DNA of 64,000 nt from Legionella maioricensis (GCF_023618015.1 NZ_JAJKBJ010000006.1:1-64000); one strand, 5' to 3'; positions 46,254 to 58,425 are shown, numbered from the stretch's first letter. Translations and numbers: made by a program. The notes: generated by a model from the sequence alone, not told the origin.

Positions 46254-49200
46254 GTAGCGCATATGGGCAGCAGATCTTTTTGAATTAGTAGATCTGCTTC
46301 CTCAATCATCCGAGCTGATTTAGTCCTGAAAAAGCAAGGCCTCTTGGTGTATTCGAATTCTGCCTGCCCCATAATTTTTCCTATAAGCATTCTAAAGAAA
46401 TCTTCTATTGCCTCCCAAACTTTAAAAAATCCTCTATGCCTTTTCAATGGCTCGTATCTGGGATCTACAGAAAGAAAAGGGACTTGAGTTACTGAAATAT
46501 TAGAATGGGGTGTATCAATGAGGATCTTTGCCATACGTAATGAGTGAAGGGCTTGCAACAATAATTCACCTTCAATAGGATGTTCTTTTTTTAATCTCAT
46601 GCATTGTTCATAAAGCGGCCTTAATGCTAAAGGAACATCCAGTAAATCAGTTGCGTCATTAAAAGGCTCATCGCTCAGGGGGAGAGCTGGCTTCAATGCC
46701 AATAGTTGGTTTAGATCTTTTTCTGGAACAGGGCACCGGCGCATATAGGATTTAATAACATCTAAATCCTTTTTAAATCGTAATTCAAATGAAATGTCTC
46801 TTATTAGATGAGATGCTTTATAAGAATCATCCTCCTTGGTGTATTTTTCAACGGCATTGAATACGTTCATGCACCATTGTTGAATATCAATTGGGTGGTA
46901 TTTTAGTGAGATAAGACTTTGTTGATACCAATTCTGTCGTTGTTGCGATTCATTGGATATTGTTGGTGAGGGCATCGCCAACGTCAGAGTCATATCATCT
47001 GCAGATTCCAGTGGTTCAACTTTCTCTCTTTGACTATGAGGTGGTAAAGAACTTAATTGTTCCTCCGGACTATCTTTGATGAGGGGAGGGGCTTGCTTGG
47101 ATTTTAAAACGGGTGCAATGGAAACCAAGGGTTCGTCGTGTACTTCTTTTGCAGATAAAGGTTGTTGTAACAGCGAGACAATTTTATCAGAGGACATTAA
47201 CTGTTTAATGGGTATTTTTTGCTCTACTTCTTCACTAGCCAAAGTCTGTCTTGAAGTGGCGATCATTGCCTCATCAGTCAACTGTTCCACGGGGCTAATC
47301 GGCTTAGGCAGCAATGGTTGCTTTGGAACAAGGCCACCAGTATCTGTAGATATCAATGGTGTTGCTGGACTGTCTAGCATAGGTATCGTTGGTTGTTCTG
47401 ACTGTAAAGCGACTGGAGAAGTAGAAACGAATTGCCCTTCAGATACTCTTTCCGTGAGCGGAGGTTCTATTGATTCGAGGATTATTGTATTGGGAATTGG
47501 TAATTGCTCCTCAATTTTTTCTTGGATATGCCCTAATGATGCATTTAAATCAATTGAACGAGGCGAAGCTAATAGTTCATCTTGGGCTTGCACAGGAGAT
47601 AAGGTCTGTTCTGCAGCAAGGAGAATCTCGTCAGAAGTCATTGTTTGATCAACAAGGCTCGTCTCTCTATTCATGGAAGGTTGCTCATGATTTAAGCCTT
47701 GTCCAACCGTATCTAATTGTTCTTCGCTTGTCTCCTCTGTTGGCAATGAAGCAGAAAAAATTTGTTCAGGTGAAGGCTCAATGGTACTGGTCGGAATATC
47801 ACATGTCAGTTGTTCTGGTTTCAAATCTAGACCACTTAGAGGCGGAGAAATGGATTGCTCCTCAAGCAATTGGGTTGCAAAAGAAAGGATTGGTGTAGAG
47901 GATTCTTTTTCAGGAGACATTATGGCTTTAGTAGGTTCTTCATCGAGATGTAGTACAGAGGGGGCTTGGTTTAAACTGGCTGAAACGGCAGAGGTTGATT
48001 GCTTATGATCTCCATTTTCGGAGAATGAAGGCTGCTGCTCGGTAATGTCGTCCTGGCTCGGTATGGGGAGCGTGTCTAGGTTTAAGCTTACTTGAACATG
48101 AGGCGTGACTAAAGACGAGGTTACATGATGCTCTTCTTCGAGAGAAGAAGTCTGCGGTTCCTCAGGTTTTTCATTCAATAACGGTAAATTGTTAATTTTC
48201 TCTATACTTCCGGATATTGCAAGGAGCAGTACAGACAGTTGCTCTGATATAGTGTGAAGTTGATCTGGTATTGGAACCCCAAGATGACTAACACTTAAGG
48301 TTAATTCGATATTTTTTTTGTGAATTATGGCTGCTTGCAGTTGTTTCTTTATCTCTTCTAACTCTGCCGCATTGGTGAGAAAAGACTTACATAATTCGAA
48401 CTGTTGGATTAAAACATCCTTAGCGGTTTGTGGGGTCTCAATAAGTTTCGTTAACTCTTCGAGGTCTTTTCGATTGGCTGAGTGGTCATTTTTTTCTTCC
48501 AACTTATATTGAGCCATTAATTGGAGTATTTTAATATCCAAACTGTCTAATTTCTGTAGTTTCACTAAAACTATAGCCATTAGTTCAAGTTTTTGCTCAA
48601 TAACGGGGATATAAGAAAGTAATGCAAGATAAAAGTCAGAAGCAGAAGAACCTGAAGGAGTAGTAATTGGTGTTGTTAGTAATGCACATGCCTTAAGTAA
48701 AATTTGGGCTTGTTCTACCAATTTGCTTATCTCTAATTCTTCTTCACAGCTACTCGGAGCCATTGGCGTCAATAAGTTTAATGTCTTTTTTTGCTCATCA
48801 AGACGAGTTTTACTTAATATTAGAGTGTGTTCTTTTTCCAGTAATTGTAAGTAACTGACCGAGTTTTGCGTTTCTAGTTGGCCTACCTCATATTTGTGTT
48901 GATCTTGAATCCAGGATTTCCATGCATAAGGATCGATATAAGATAAAGCCCCGGGAAGCTTATGGTGATAAGTTTGAATTAACTCTGATTTATTAGTACT
49001 GTTTTTAAACTCTTCTGATAATCTTTTTTTTACTTTAAGGTCCAGTGTATTGATAGAAATTTCTAATGAAGTGGATTCCAGCTGCTCTATAATACTAGCC
49101 GTTTGCAGTTCCAGCTCTTTAATTTTTGTTTGGACATCAATTATCGATATTTGTTTCGCAAAGAGCTGATGCAGTTCTATCGCCTTAGGTTTTATGCTTT

Positions 49201-49834
49201 CTAACTGGCTTATGGACAGTGTAATAGAAGAGATTAATTTTTGAATATTGTCTTTACCACCTTTAGCGGAGAGATTGAACCCAAGCGTTTTTAATTCTTC
49301 AATTAAACTATTTCTGGTTTCTGTTAGCTGACAGAGTGTCAAAGCCGCAGCCTGAGCGTCCATTTCACTAAGGCTTTGGGACAATTGAGAATTATATTCT
49401 TCTACGGCTAATCTTTGTGTTTTGCTGTCTACTGTAGCGCTATAAGGCGGAATTAATTTATTTTGTTTTAGTAAGCTCTCATTTATTTGGGGCAACAGTT
49501 GCTGGAAAGAATTACTTACTAATTCCATTTTTTCATGCATCTGTTGTTGAAGCTTATGAATATTTTGTTGTGTTAAACCTCCATCCTCGGTTAGATGAAT
49601 CAGGCGGTCTTGTTCTTCACTTAAACCGTGACGCTGATTAGCCAAATTAAAACTTTGTTCTGTTAAATCCATTAAAGCAAGTAACTCTTCGGCATGTTGT
49701 GTTAATTCTGGCGGTAGCTGAGTTTTATCAAGAGGGGGGTGTTTTGCAAAAATTTTTTTTATATCGACCGGATTAAAAGGGGCAGTTAAAGTAGAAAGCT
49801 CGCTCATTAGTTGCAGGATGATCCGTTTCATCAT
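46250..49834 (-). CDS. Long coiled-coil protein, LepA-like Dot/Icm effector
   Basis: 1194 aa. Residues 1-550 are almost entirely helical coiled-coil. About 555-940 is a Pro/Ser/Glu/Gln-rich low-complexity stretch with degenerate repeats built on EQL and P-L-S units. The last 230 residues are helical and basic, ending with LLPICAT. AGGAG lies 5 bases before the ATG. In L. pneumophila the effector LepA, which promotes non-lytic release from protozoa, is as I recall encoded between glmM and tpiA and has similar length and coiled-coil content. The effector call rests on that synteny. Confidence 0.6.
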   Translation of the reverse strand: MMKRIILQLMSELSTLTAPFNPVDIKKIFAKHPPLDKTQLPPELTQHAEELLALMDLTEQSFNLANQRHGLSEEQDRLIHLTEDGGLTQQNIHKLQQQMHEKMELVSNSFQQLLPQINESLLKQNKLIPPYSATVDSKTQRLAVEEYNSQLSQSLSEMDAQAAALTLCQLTETRNSLIEELKTLGFNLSAKGGKDNIQKLISSITLSISQLESIKPKAIELHQLFAKQISIIDVQTKIKELELQTASIIEQLESTSLEISINTLDLKVKKRLSEEFKNSTNKSELIQTYHHKLPGALSYIDPYAWKSWIQDQHKYEVGQLETQNSVSYLQLLEKEHTLILSKTRLDEQKKTLNLLTPMAPSSCEEELEISKLVEQAQILLKACALLTTPITTPSGSSASDFYLALLSYIPVIEQKLELMAIVLVKLQKLDSLDIKILQLMAQYKLEEKNDHSANRKDLEELTKLIETPQTAKDVLIQQFELCKSFLTNAAELEEIKKQLQAAIIHKKNIELTLSVSHLGVPIPDQLHTISEQLSVLLLAISGSIEKINNLPLLNEKPEEPQTSSLEEEHHVTSSLVTPHVQVSLNLDTLPIPSQDDITEQQPSFSENGDHKQSTSAVSASLNQAPSVLHLDEEPTKAIMSPEKESSTPILSFATQLLEEQSISPPLSGLDLKPEQLTCDIPTSTIEPSPEQIFSASLPTEETSEEQLDTVGQGLNHEQPSMNRETSLVDQTMTSDEILLAAEQTLSPVQAQDELLASPRSIDLNASLGHIQEKIEEQLPIPNTIILESIEPPLTERVSEGQFVSTSPVALQSEQPTIPMLDSPATPLISTDTGGLVPKQPLLPKPISPVEQLTDEAMIATSRQTLASEEVEQKIPIKQLMSSDKIVSLLQQPLSAKEVHDEPLVSIAPVLKSKQAPPLIKDSPEEQLSSLPPHSQREKVEPLESADDMTLTLAMPSPTISNESQQRQNWYQQSLISLKYHPIDIQQWCMNVFNAVEKYTKEDDSYKASHLIRDISFELRFKKDLDVIKSYMRRCPVPEKDLNQLLALKPALPLSDEPFNDATDLLDVPLALRPLYEQCMRLKKEHPIEGELLLQALHSLRMAKILIDTPHSNISVTQVPFLSVDPRYEPLKRHRGFFKVWEAIEDFFRMLIGKIMGQAEFEYTKRPCFFRTKSARMIEEADLLIQKDLLPICAT
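46990..48170 (-). repeat. Low-complexity, degenerate-repeat region inside the lepA-like gene
   Basis: This stretch encodes about 390 residues with loosely repeated units of 20-35 residues containing EEQL, EQP, PLS and SP. The units are too degenerate to give an exact period by eye. The opposite strand has long open frames here purely as a composition effect. Confidence 0.5.
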
Positions 49835-50007
49835 ATATACTCCTTGTATAGTCCATTTACGATTTTAACTAAATCAATGCACTAAGCAAGAGGCAACTAA
49901 ATAATAATAATGGGTAAGAATGTTATTGCTAATAAAAAAAATAGAGAATAGTGCTACACATCTGGAATAAGTTTGGGTATAGTCGCTCCCAGAAAGTGGG
50001 AGATACG

Positions 50008-50757
50008 ATGAGAGATAAAATAGTTGCTGGCAATTGGAAAATGAATGGCCAAACTCAGCAAGTGATTCAGTTAACCAATCAGTTGAAAGAGTTAATTGAA
50101 TGCGATAGTACTACTCAAGTCGTGGTGATGCCTCCAGTCATCTATCTTCCTATGGTAAATGAATTGTTGAGTAACAGTAAAATAGCAGTTGGTGCACAAA
50201 ATGTCTTTCCAAAAGACGCGGGTGCGTATACTGGAGAGTTATCTGCACCTATGCTAAAAGAGTTTAACTGTTCTTATGTTTTGGTAGGGCACTCCGAGCG
50301 GAGACAATATTTTGGTGAAGATGAAAATTTTGTCGCACAAAAATTCCACCATGTAAAAGATCATGGTATGATACCCGTTCTTTGTGTTGGTGAAACACTT
50401 ATTGAGCGAGAAACAGGACAAACAGAGCAAGTAATTGCCAGACAGCTGCTCGCAGTGAGTGAAAAAAGTAAAGATTGCTTTCGTGAATGTGTCGTTGCCT
50501 ATGAACCTGTTTGGGCAATAGGTACTGGCAAAACTGCTTCACCAGAACAGGCACAAGAAGTACACCAGTTTATTAGAAGGCTGGTTGCAGGTATAAACAA
50601 TAGTGATGCTGAGCGTTTACCCCTTCTTTATGGAGGCAGCGTAAACGAAAATAATGCAAAGGCATTATTTGCCATGCCGGATATTGATGGTGGCTTGGTA
50701 GGGGGCGCATCGTTGAATGCTAAACAGTTTGTGGAAATTGTGAAATGTATCAATTGA
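50008..50757 (+). CDS. tpiA: Triosephosphate isomerase
   Basis: Interconverts dihydroxyacetone phosphate and glyceraldehyde-3-phosphate. Motifs: AGNWKMNG (Lys), VGHSERRQ (catalytic His), [12 protein letters not shown] (catalytic Glu) and LYGGSV. I start at the ATG at 50008, with GGGAG 7 bases upstream, giving 250 aa; the frame is open from 49951. It overlaps secG by 13 bases. Confidence 0.96.
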   Translation: MRDKIVAGNWKMNGQTQQVIQLTNQLKELIECDSTTQVVVMPPVIYLPMVNELLSNSKIAVGAQNVFPKDAGAYTGELSAPMLKEFNCSYVLVGHSERRQYFGEDENFVAQKFHHVKDHGMIPVLCVGETLIERETGQTEQVIARQLLAVSEKSKDCFRECVVAYEPVWAIGTGKTASPEQAQEVHQFIRRLVAGINNSDAERLPLLYGGSVNENNAKALFAMPDIDGGLVGGASLNAKQFVEIVKCIN

Positions 50758-51074
50758 TATTAATGATTCATGTAGTGATTGCAGTAGTCTTAATCGGATT
50801 AGTGCTTATACAACATGGTAAAGGTGCCGATATTGGCGCAGCTTTTGGTTCTGGTGCTTCAAATACTTTATTTGGAAGTCAGGGAACAGGGGGCTTTTTA
50901 TTTAAATTAACCGGTGGTTTAGCGTTGACATTTTTTGTCACCAGCCTAATGCTGTCTTATATGGTCTCAACTCAGTACCAAAAAGCAGAGCAACAGGCTA
51001 TACCTCAACAAACTACTGTGCCAGTGAACTCAGTTCCGGTACCGGTTGACAGCAGTAAGAGTGGAAAACAATAA
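50745..51074 (+). CDS. secG: Preprotein translocase subunit SecG
   Basis: Small inner-membrane component of SecYEG. 109 aa with two membrane segments (about 4-22 and 52-74), the conserved [23 protein letters not shown] loop (shortened here to its key residues [11 protein letters not shown]) between them, and a Pro/Val-rich tail. It starts inside the end of tpiA and precedes tRNA-Leu and nuoA, an order seen in many gammaproteobacteria. Confidence 0.93.
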   Translation: MYQLILMIHVVIAVVLIGLVLIQHGKGADIGAAFGSGASNTLFGSQGTGGFLFKLTGGLALTFFVTSLMLSYMVSTQYQKAEQQAIPQQTTVPVNSVPVPVDSSKSGKQ

Positions 51075-51139
51075 GATAATTGATCGGCAGATTTGAGGCA
51101 TCTTCTCAAGATGCACAAACATGCTGTTTATTAAAATAT

Positions 51140-51224
51140 GCCGAAGTGGTGGAATTGGTAGACACGCCGTCTTGAGGGGGCGGTGGCGTAAGCCGTGCCG
51201 GTTCGAGTCCGGCCTTCGGCACCA
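51140..51224 (+). tRNA. tRNA-Leu (anticodon GAG)
   Basis: Acceptor arms GCCGAAG (51140-51146) and CTTCGGC (51214-51220) pair perfectly, followed by A and an encoded CCA (51222-51224). The anticodon stem CCGTC/GGCGG encloses loop TTGAGGG, giving GAG. A long variable arm (TGGCGTAAGCCG) and GGTTCGAGTCC T-arm confirm class II tRNA-Leu. It lies between secG and nuoA and is probably cotranscribed. Confidence 0.97.
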
Positions 51225-51247
51225 TTTAATCCGAGCAAGGTGAACTG

Positions 51248-51604
51248 ATGCTATCTCAATATTTACCCGTTCTCGTTTTCATTATCATTGGACTGGTTCT
51301 TGGCCTGGTGATGATAGGTGCTGGTTCGTTATTTTCAAAACACAGCCCGAATAGTGCCAAGAATGCTCCTTATGAATGTGGCTTTGGCGCATTTGAAAGT
51401 TCGCACATTCCTTTTGATGTCCGTTTTTATCTGGTTGCGATATTATTTATTATTTTTGATTTGGAAACGGCTTTCTTTTTTCCATGGGCTTTGGCATTGC
51501 GCAAAATCGGCTGGTTTGGTTTTTGCGGTATGATGTTGTTTCTTGGATTATTAGTTATTGGTTTTATTTATGAATGGAAACGAGGCGCATTGGAGTGGGA
51601 ATAA
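51248..51604 (+). CDS. nuoA: NADH-quinone oxidoreductase subunit A
   Basis: Membrane subunit of respiratory complex I near the quinone channel. 118 aa with three membrane segments; the conserved loop [10 protein letters not shown] and [12 protein letters not shown] are present. AAGGTG lies 8 bases before the ATG. First gene of the nuo operon, 23 bases after tRNA-Leu. A terminator-like hairpin follows. Confidence 0.95.
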   Translation: MLSQYLPVLVFIIIGLVLGLVMIGAGSLFSKHSPNSAKNAPYECGFGAFESSHIPFDVRFYLVAILFIIFDLETAFFFPWALALRKIGWFGFCGMMLFLGLLVIGFIYEWKRGALEWE

Positions 51605-51625
51605 TCTCCATCTCGTTCATAGTCA

Positions 51626-51650
51626 AGAAATCCCCCGGGGTTTCTTTTAT
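51626..51650 (+). terminator. Terminator-like hairpin between nuoA and nuoB
   Basis: AGAAATCC (51626-51633) pairs with GGGTTTCT (51638-51645) with one G-T wobble, followed by TTTAT. This looks like an intrinsic terminator or attenuator inside the nuo operon. Confidence 0.5.
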
Positions 51651-51677
51651 TAATATTTAACTGCTTAGAGGCTTGCT

Positions 51678-52154
51678 ATGGCGGTTGCAGAATTGCAAGA
51701 AAATGGTTTTTTAACGACTACAGTCGATAAACTGGTTGGATGGGCACGCAGTGGTTCTATGTGGCCTATGACTTTTGGTTTAGCATGCTGTGCAGTAGAA
51801 ATGATGCACGTTGGTGCTGCGCGTTATGATTTGGATCGATTTGGAATTATTTTTCGCCCCAGTCCACGCCAATCTGACGTGATGATTGTTGCGGGAACCT
51901 TATGTAATAAAATGGCTCCTCCGCTGCGCAAAGTATATGATCAAATGCCTGAGCCACGCTGGGTTATTTCTATGGGATCTTGCGCCAATGGCGGCGGGTA
52001 TTATCATTACTCCTATTCAGTAGTCAGGGGTTGTGACCGTATCGTACCAGTAGATATATATGTGCCAGGTTGTCCACCGACAGCGGAGGCATTACTTTAT
52101 GGCATCATTCAATTACAGAATAAAATCAGGCGTAAAAATATATTAGAAGCCTAG
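51678..52154 (+). CDS. nuoB: NADH-quinone oxidoreductase subunit B
   Basis: Peripheral-arm subunit that carries the terminal 4Fe-4S cluster N2 and passes electrons to quinone. 158 aa with all cluster cysteines: the CC pair in [15 protein letters not shown] and PGCPPTAE. Length and order are normal. Confidence 0.96.
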   Translation: MAVAELQENGFLTTTVDKLVGWARSGSMWPMTFGLACCAVEMMHVGAARYDLDRFGIIFRPSPRQSDVMIVAGTLCNKMAPPLRKVYDQMPEPRWVISMGSCANGGGYYHYSYSVVRGCDRIVPVDIYVPGCPPTAEALLYGIIQLQNKIRRKNILEA

Positions 52155-52261
52155 TACTCTTTAATTAGGTGAATTGATTCGTTGAAGATTGGAAGTGTGC
52201 ATTATACCAATGAGTCATTTTCTGGTTAAAGTGTTATAGGGTCATGAAAGGTACAAATTAG

Positions 52262-52939
52262 ATGACTAAAAACGATCATTTGGCTGAACAGCTCAAGTCT
52301 GAATTAGCAAATCATATTACTGATCTGAACTTAGCTTATGGTGAATTAACCATAGAATGCGACGCGCAAAATTTAAAGTCAATAATGCTTGAATTGCGTG
52401 ATCAGGAAGCGTTTTCCTTTGATCAGCTTATCGACCTCTGTGGCGTAGATTATTTGTCTTATGGTGAATATGACTGGGAAACTGAGTCTGCTAGTGAGAG
52501 TGGTTTTTCTCGAGGCGTAGAGCGTCAAGAAGCAAAAGCCTATGCTATGGATAAACCTCGATTCGCTGTGGTTTACCATTTACTTTCTACTAAAAAAAAT
52601 CATCGTTTACGGGTTAAGCTATTTGTTGATGAAGCACATTTAATTGTTCCGTCTGTGCATGATTTATGGAAAGGCGCAAATTGGTTCGAGCGTGAAGCCT
52701 ATGATTTATATGGCATATTATTTGATGGACATCCTGATTTAAGACGTATTTTAACTGACTATGGCTTTATAGGGCACCCATTCCGCAAAGACTTCCCTCT
52801 CAGTGGTCACGTTGAAATGCGCTACGATGCGAAGCTACAAAAAGTAATTTATGCTCCCGTAGATATTGTGCCCAGAATACTTGTACCCAAGGTTATTCGT
52901 AATGACAACCGTTATATAGGTGATGAGGGTAGCAAATAA
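52262..52939 (+). CDS. nuoC: NADH-quinone oxidoreductase subunit C
   Basis: 30-kDa-type peripheral-arm subunit, 225 aa, with the conserved block [20 protein letters not shown] and [10 protein letters not shown]. It is separate from nuoD rather than fused as in E. coli. Its TAA overlaps the nuoD ATG by one base (TAATG). Confidence 0.95.
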   Translation: MTKNDHLAEQLKSELANHITDLNLAYGELTIECDAQNLKSIMLELRDQEAFSFDQLIDLCGVDYLSYGEYDWETESASESGFSRGVERQEAKAYAMDKPRFAVVYHLLSTKKNHRLRVKLFVDEAHLIVPSVHDLWKGANWFEREAYDLYGILFDGHPDLRRILTDYGFIGHPFRKDFPLSGHVEMRYDAKLQKVIYAPVDIVPRILVPKVIRNDNRYIGDEGSK

Positions 52940-54192
52940 TGATTGAACTAAAGAATTACACTTTAAATTTTGGACCACAACATCCTGCTGCTCATGGCGT
53001 GTTGCGTTTAGTACTGGAACTTGAAGGGGAAACAATAGTTCGTGCCGATCCTCATATAGGTTTGCTGCATAGAGCAACAGAAAAGTTAGCAGAAACCAAG
53101 CCTTACATCCAAAGTATTGGTTATATGGATCGCTTGGATTATGTATCCATGATGTGCAATGAGCATGCTTACGTGAGGGCTATTGAAAAATTTTTGGATG
53201 TCGAAGTGCCATTGCGAGCACAATACATTCGCACCATGTTTGATGAAGTAACGCGTATTCTAAATCATCTGCTCTGGTTAGGTGCCGTTGCGCTTGATAT
53301 AGGTGCTATGACTGTTTTCTTATATTGTTTTAGAGAAAGAGAAGATTTATTTGACTGCTATGAAGCCGTATCAGGGGCGCGTATGCATGCTACCTATTAT
53401 AGACCAGGGGGCGTTGCAAGAGATCTCCCAGATACCATGCCTCAATATAAAGCATCCAGATGGCATAGTGACCGTGAAGTCGAAAAGATGAATGCCACCA
53501 GACAAGGCAGTTTATTGGATTTTCTTTCTGCATTTACAGAGCGATTTTCGCATTGTGTCGATGAGTATGAAACATTACTAACCGATAATAGAATTTGGAA
53601 ACAACGTACAGTTGATATTGGTGTTGTCTCTCCTGAAGATGCGTTGCAATGGGGATTCACCGGCCCTATGCTTAGAGGGTCTGGCGTTGCCTGGGATTTA
53701 CGCAAAAAACAAAGCTATGCTGCATATGATAAGGTCGAGTTTGACATTCCTGTTGGTAAAACCGGGGATTGTTATGATCGGTACTTGGTGCGCGTTGAAG
53801 AACTGAGACAGTCCAATCGGATTATTAAGCAATGCATTGACTGGTTAAGGAAAAATCCTGGCCCAGTTCGAGTCGATGATAATAAAATCACTCCACCTCG
53901 AAGGGTGGTCATGAAGCATGATATGGAAGCATTAATTCATCACTTTAAATTATTTACTGAAGGTTTTTGTTTACCACGTGGTGAAGTTTATTCAGCTGTG
54001 GAAGCACCTAAGGGCGAATTCGGTATTTACATGGTTTCAGATGGTGCTAATAAGCCATATCGCCTGAAAATTCGTGCTCCAGGATTTGCTCACTTATCCA
54101 GCTTTGATGAAATGGTAAAAGATCATATGCTTGCCGATGGAGTAGCAATTTTAGCAAGCCAGGACATAGTGTTTGGTGAGATAGATCGTTAA
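52939..54192 (+). CDS. nuoD: NADH-quinone oxidoreductase subunit D
   Basis: 49-kDa-type subunit forming the quinone-binding pocket with NuoB. 417 aa with [15 protein letters not shown] at the N-terminus (key His residues), [12 protein letters not shown], and a C-terminal FGEIDR. Translationally coupled to nuoC. Confidence 0.96.
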   Translation: MIELKNYTLNFGPQHPAAHGVLRLVLELEGETIVRADPHIGLLHRATEKLAETKPYIQSIGYMDRLDYVSMMCNEHAYVRAIEKFLDVEVPLRAQYIRTMFDEVTRILNHLLWLGAVALDIGAMTVFLYCFREREDLFDCYEAVSGARMHATYYRPGGVARDLPDTMPQYKASRWHSDREVEKMNATRQGSLLDFLSAFTERFSHCVDEYETLLTDNRIWKQRTVDIGVVSPEDALQWGFTGPMLRGSGVAWDLRKKQSYAAYDKVEFDIPVGKTGDCYDRYLVRVEELRQSNRIIKQCIDWLRKNPGPVRVDDNKITPPRRVVMKHDMEALIHHFKLFTEGFCLPRGEVYSAVEAPKGEFGIYMVSDGANKPYRLKIRAPGFAHLSSFDEMVKDHMLADGVAILASQDIVFGEIDR

Positions 54193-54247
54193 TTTAACCT
54201 ATTAGATGCAAAACGGGCACTAATAATAACGAGATAAAGGTTTAGAA

Positions 54248-54751
54248 ATGTCTGAGAATTCAGCAAAAATATTACATCAGTTCATGTCAGTAAAACGAAT
54301 GCACGAAATTAATCAATGGATAGCAAAGTATCCAGAGGATCAAAAGCAGTCTGCGGTGATGAGTGCCCTGCGAATCGTCCAGGAAGAACATGGTCATTTG
54401 ACAACAGTGCTAATGGATGCAGTTGCTGATTATTTGGATATGGCTCCAATAGCGGTGTATGAAGTAGCCAGTTTCTATACTATGTATGAACATAAGCCCG
54501 TTGGAAAACATTTAGTTAATGTGTGTACTAATATTTCTTGCCTTTTAAGAGATTCTGCTGGCATGGTAAATCATTTAGAAAAAAAGCTAGGTATTAAATT
54601 AGGCGAAACAACTGATGATGGTCGCTTCACTTTAAGATCCGTTGAATGTTTAGGTGCCTGTGTAAACGCGCCCATGATGCAGGTGGACAAAGATTATCAT
54701 GAAAATCTTACCGCCGAATCCATAGATGCGGTTTTAGAACAGTACGAATAA
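54248..54751 (+). CDS. nuoE: NADH-quinone oxidoreductase subunit E
   Basis: 24-kDa-type subunit with the 2Fe-2S cluster N1a in a thioredoxin-like fold. 167 aa; the four ligands are in CTNISC and, later, CLGACVNAP. It lies 16 bases before nuoF. Confidence 0.95.
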   Translation: MSENSAKILHQFMSVKRMHEINQWIAKYPEDQKQSAVMSALRIVQEEHGHLTTVLMDAVADYLDMAPIAVYEVASFYTMYEHKPVGKHLVNVCTNISCLLRDSAGMVNHLEKKLGIKLGETTDDGRFTLRSVECLGACVNAPMMQVDKDYHENLTAESIDAVLEQYE

Positions 54752-54767
54752 GATAGAGGTGGTTGCC

Positions 54768-56045
54768 ATGGTTGAATTAAATCAAGTTTGTTACCGAACG
54801 GCTCATTTAGCTGAGCCCTGGACTCTATCTGCTTATGAAAGTGTTGGTGGATATAGTGCCTGGCGTAAAATATTGAAAGAACAAACATCACCCCAGCACA
54901 TTATTGATGAATTGAAAACATCTGCTCTGCGAGGACGTGGAGGAGCAGGATTTCCCACCGGCCTTAAATGGAGTTTTATGAATCGTAATTCTCCAGTGCA
55001 GAAATATGTAGTATGTAACTCTGATGAGGGCGAACCTGGTACTTGTAAAGATAGAGAAATATTAAGTCTTAACCCGCACCAGCTGATTGAAGGTATGGCC
55101 ATTGCTGGATATGTAATGGGAGCAACCGTTGGCTATAACTACATCCGAGGTGAATTCTGGTTGCCGTTTGAACGCACAGAAGCTGCCTTAAAAGAAGCAT
55201 ACCAAGCCGGATTACTGGGTAAAGATATATTAAAATCGGGCATTGATTTTGATCTATACAACCATTTGGGTGCAGGAGCCTATATTTGTGGTGAAGAGAC
55301 CGCATTACTCAATTCACTAGAGGGTAAAAAAGGACAACCACGATTTAAACCGCCCTTTCCTGCTAATTATGGTTTATATGGAAAGCCTACCACAATCAAT
55401 AATACGGAAACCTTTGCTTCCGTTCCGGTGATTATGGAAAAAGGTGGCGAGTGGTTTTTAAAGTTAGGAAGGCCAAATAATGGCGGTACCAAGTGTTTTA
55501 GCGTGAGTGGTCATGTTAATAACCCTGGAAACTTTGAAATTCCATTAGGAACCCCTTTTAAAACGTTACTCGAATTAGCAGGTGGAGTAACTAAAAATCG
55601 TAAAATCAAAGCAGTAATTCCCGGTGGAACATCGATGCCTGTGTTACCTGGAGAGGTAATGATGGGATTAGATATGGATTACGACAGCATACAGAAAGCT
55701 GGTTCAGGCCTTGGTTCTGGAGCAGTAATTATTATGGATGAAACCACGTGTATGGTCACTGCTTTATATCGTATTTCTGAGTTTTATATGGATGAATCCT
55801 GTGGTCAATGCACTCCATGTCGTGAAGGTACTGGCTGGATGGTAAGACTATTGCATCGGATTATACATGGCCATGGAGAGCCTGGTGATATAGAAAAGCT
55901 GGTTAATGTCGCCGATAACATCGAAGGACGTACCATCTGTGCATTAGGTGAAGCAGCAGCTTGGCCTGTGCAAAGTTTCGTTAAGCATTTCTATAATGAA
56001 TTTGATTATTTTATTAAGCATAAACGCTCGGTCGTTGCAGCATAA
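54768..56045 (+). CDS. nuoF: NADH-quinone oxidoreductase subunit F
   Basis: 51-kDa-type subunit that binds NADH and FMN and carries the 4Fe-4S cluster N3. [10 protein letters not shown] (nucleotide site), [14 protein letters not shown] (FMN) and [11 protein letters not shown] with a later Cys are present. The ATG at 54768 is chosen because GAGG lies 8 bases upstream; a GTG three codons earlier is less likely. 425 aa. Confidence 0.95.
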   Translation: MVELNQVCYRTAHLAEPWTLSAYESVGGYSAWRKILKEQTSPQHIIDELKTSALRGRGGAGFPTGLKWSFMNRNSPVQKYVVCNSDEGEPGTCKDREILSLNPHQLIEGMAIAGYVMGATVGYNYIRGEFWLPFERTEAALKEAYQAGLLGKDILKSGIDFDLYNHLGAGAYICGEETALLNSLEGKKGQPRFKPPFPANYGLYGKPTTINNTETFASVPVIMEKGGEWFLKLGRPNNGGTKCFSVSGHVNNPGNFEIPLGTPFKTLLELAGGVTKNRKIKAVIPGGTSMPVLPGEVMMGLDMDYDSIQKAGSGLGSGAVIIMDETTCMVTALYRISEFYMDESCGQCTPCREGTGWMVRLLHRIIHGHGEPGDIEKLVNVADNIEGRTICALGEAAAWPVQSFVKHFYNEFDYFIKHKRSVVAA

Positions 56046-56061
56046 TTGAGAAGGTTAGACC

Positions 56062-58413
56062 ATGGCTACTATTGAAATCGACGGTAAAACATTTGAAGTT
56101 GAAAACGGTAAAATGATCATCGAAGTTGCGGATGAAGCGGGTATTTATATCCCTCGTTTTTGCTACCATAAAAAACTATCCGTTGCAGCAAACTGTCGCA
56201 TGTGCCTGGTTGAAGTAGAAAATGGCAGAAAACCAGTTCCTGCTTGCGCCACGCCTATTACTAATGGAATGAAGGTATTCACCAAGTCAGCCGAGGCTTT
56301 ACACTCTCAAAAAGTAGTTATGGAGTTTTTGCTTATTAATCATCCACTAGATTGCCCTATATGCGATCAAGGCGGCGAATGTGAACTGCAAGATATTTCT
56401 ATGGGTTTTGGAGCGGATCAATCAGAATATACGGAATCCAAACGTGCTGTAGACGATGATGATTTAGGAGTTCTTATCTCAACAGAGATGACTCGATGCA
56501 TTCACTGCACCCGTTGCGTCCGTTTTGGCGAAGAAGTTGCAGGAGTCAGAGAATTAGGTGCAACAGGCCGCGGCGAGCATATGCAGATTGGAACTTTCGT
56601 TAAGCACAGTATGACCTCCGAAGTTTCTGGAAATATTATTGATCTATGCCCTGTCGGTGCTTTGACATCAAAACCTTATCGATTTACTGCCAGAGCATGG
56701 GAAATGACGCAGCATGATGGCGTTGCACCTCATGATTGTTTAGGTTCAAATATTTATTTGCATACACGAAATAATAAATTGATGCGTGCTGTACCTAAAG
56801 AAAATGAGTCAATCAATGAGACTTGGATCTCTGATCGGGACAGATTTAGCTACTTGGGATTAAAAAGCTCCTCGCGGGCAGGAAAACCACAAATCAAACG
56901 CAATGGCCAGTGGGAAACTGTTGACTGGGAAACGGCATTGAAATTCGCTGCGGAAGGCGTGAGTCGCGTTATTAAGCAAAACGGTCCAGAGCAAATGGCG
57001 GCTTTTGCATCAAGTTCTTCCACATTGGAAGAGCTGTATTTGTTACAAAAACTAATGCGTGAAATGGGTGTTCAGAATTTGGATCATCGATTACATCAAA
57101 CTGATTTTAGAGATCAGGATAATCAAACAACTACACCTAAAAGCTCCTTGCCTTACGCGGAAATAGAACATCAGAACTCCGTTGTCCTTATCGGTTGCAA
57201 TATCGACAGAGAAGTTCCTTTAGCCGGTGTACGAGTTCGTAAAGCTTTTCGCAATGGAGCAAAAATTTATGCTATAAATCCGGTTGATTTTGAATACCGA
57301 TTTGAACTTGCAGGAAACAGTATAGTCTCTCCACTAGAAATGCCGATGCAACTGGCTAAACTGGCTTTAGCTTTGACCGACGACGTCAAGACTCTGCCAG
57401 AAGACATACAAAAGTTGTTAATAGGTCTCGAAGTAGATAAAACTACTAAACAGGTTGCTAAAGCACTCAAAGAAGACAAAGCCTGCCTTATTACTGGTGC
57501 ACTTTGTGAGAATCACCCGGAAGCTTCATTAATACGAACTTTAGTGTTTGTAATTCAAAAATTAAGTGGTGCCAAAGCACTGAGGTTAACTAACGGTTCA
57601 AATACCGCGGGTGCCTGGATGGCAGGAATGTTGCCCCACAGAGCAGCAGCGGGTAAATCCGTTTCAGAGCCAGGCCTTGATGTTCAGGCCGCACTCAATG
57701 CCAAGCTTAAAGGTTATTTTCTTATGGCGGTAGAGCCAGGGTATGACTTTGCTAATCCTTATGGGGCAAGGCAATCCATGCTTGCAGCAGAGTTTGTTGT
57801 GATGTTATCCGCTTATAATCATGAATCGATGCTGGATTATGCTGACGTTATTTTACCAATAGCACCTTATGCAGAAACTTCTGGAACTTATATTAATGTA
57901 GATAATACTTGGCAAACGGTAAAAGGAGCATTGCAACCTTATGAGGAAGCACGTCCTGCGTGGAAAATATTAAGGGTTTTGGGAAATTTATTGCATTGCA
58001 AGAATTTTGAATATACATCAACAGAAGAAATTCTTTCCGAAGTCAAAACCAGCGCTGCCATGAATATGGAACATGAATATACGCCCTATTATCCAGAATC
58101 TTTACCGGTGATTAATCAATCATTAGTTAGAGTAGGCGAGTGGCCACTCTACCGTATCGATGCTATTGTAAGAAATGCTCGGGAGTTGCAATTATGTGCT
58201 GCTTCTGAATCAGCATGCATACGGATTCACCCCGCAACAGCAGATAGATTGAAATTAGAGGAAATTGCCACTGTATCTCAGGGTGATATTGAGATAACAT
58301 TGCCGCTTAAACGCGATGAGCGCATTGCGGCTGATGTGGTGTGGGTAGCAAACGCAATGCCTGAGACAGTTGACTTGGGCCATTCATTTGCTGCAATAAC
58401 TATTAAGCGCTAG
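56062..58413 (+). CDS. nuoG: NADH-quinone oxidoreductase subunit G
   Basis: 75-kDa-type subunit, 783 aa, with a ferredoxin-like N-terminus: CRMCLVE (2Fe-2S), CPICDQGGECELQ, CIHCTRCVRF and LCPVGAL (4Fe-4S clusters). A molybdopterin oxidoreductase-like fold without cofactor follows. Catalytically it relays electrons from NuoF towards NuoI. Confidence 0.96.
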   Translation: MATIEIDGKTFEVENGKMIIEVADEAGIYIPRFCYHKKLSVAANCRMCLVEVENGRKPVPACATPITNGMKVFTKSAEALHSQKVVMEFLLINHPLDCPICDQGGECELQDISMGFGADQSEYTESKRAVDDDDLGVLISTEMTRCIHCTRCVRFGEEVAGVRELGATGRGEHMQIGTFVKHSMTSEVSGNIIDLCPVGALTSKPYRFTARAWEMTQHDGVAPHDCLGSNIYLHTRNNKLMRAVPKENESINETWISDRDRFSYLGLKSSSRAGKPQIKRNGQWETVDWETALKFAAEGVSRVIKQNGPEQMAAFASSSSTLEELYLLQKLMREMGVQNLDHRLHQTDFRDQDNQTTTPKSSLPYAEIEHQNSVVLIGCNIDREVPLAGVRVRKAFRNGAKIYAINPVDFEYRFELAGNSIVSPLEMPMQLAKLALALTDDVKTLPEDIQKLLIGLEVDKTTKQVAKALKEDKACLITGALCENHPEASLIRTLVFVIQKLSGAKALRLTNGSNTAGAWMAGMLPHRAAAGKSVSEPGLDVQAALNAKLKGYFLMAVEPGYDFANPYGARQSMLAAEFVVMLSAYNHESMLDYADVILPIAPYAETSGTYINVDNTWQTVKGALQPYEEARPAWKILRVLGNLLHCKNFEYTSTEEILSEVKTSAAMNMEHEYTPYYPESLPVINQSLVRVGEWPLYRIDAIVRNARELQLCAASESACIRIHPATADRLKLEEIATVSQGDIEITLPLKRDERIAADVVWVANAMPETVDLGHSFAAITIKR

Positions 58414-58425
58414 ACAGGTAAAGAA

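Noticed and set aside
47076-48008. Several open frames opposite the lepA-like gene
   Set aside because: They arise from the composition of the low-complexity repeat region; their predicted proteins look random and lack ribosome sites.
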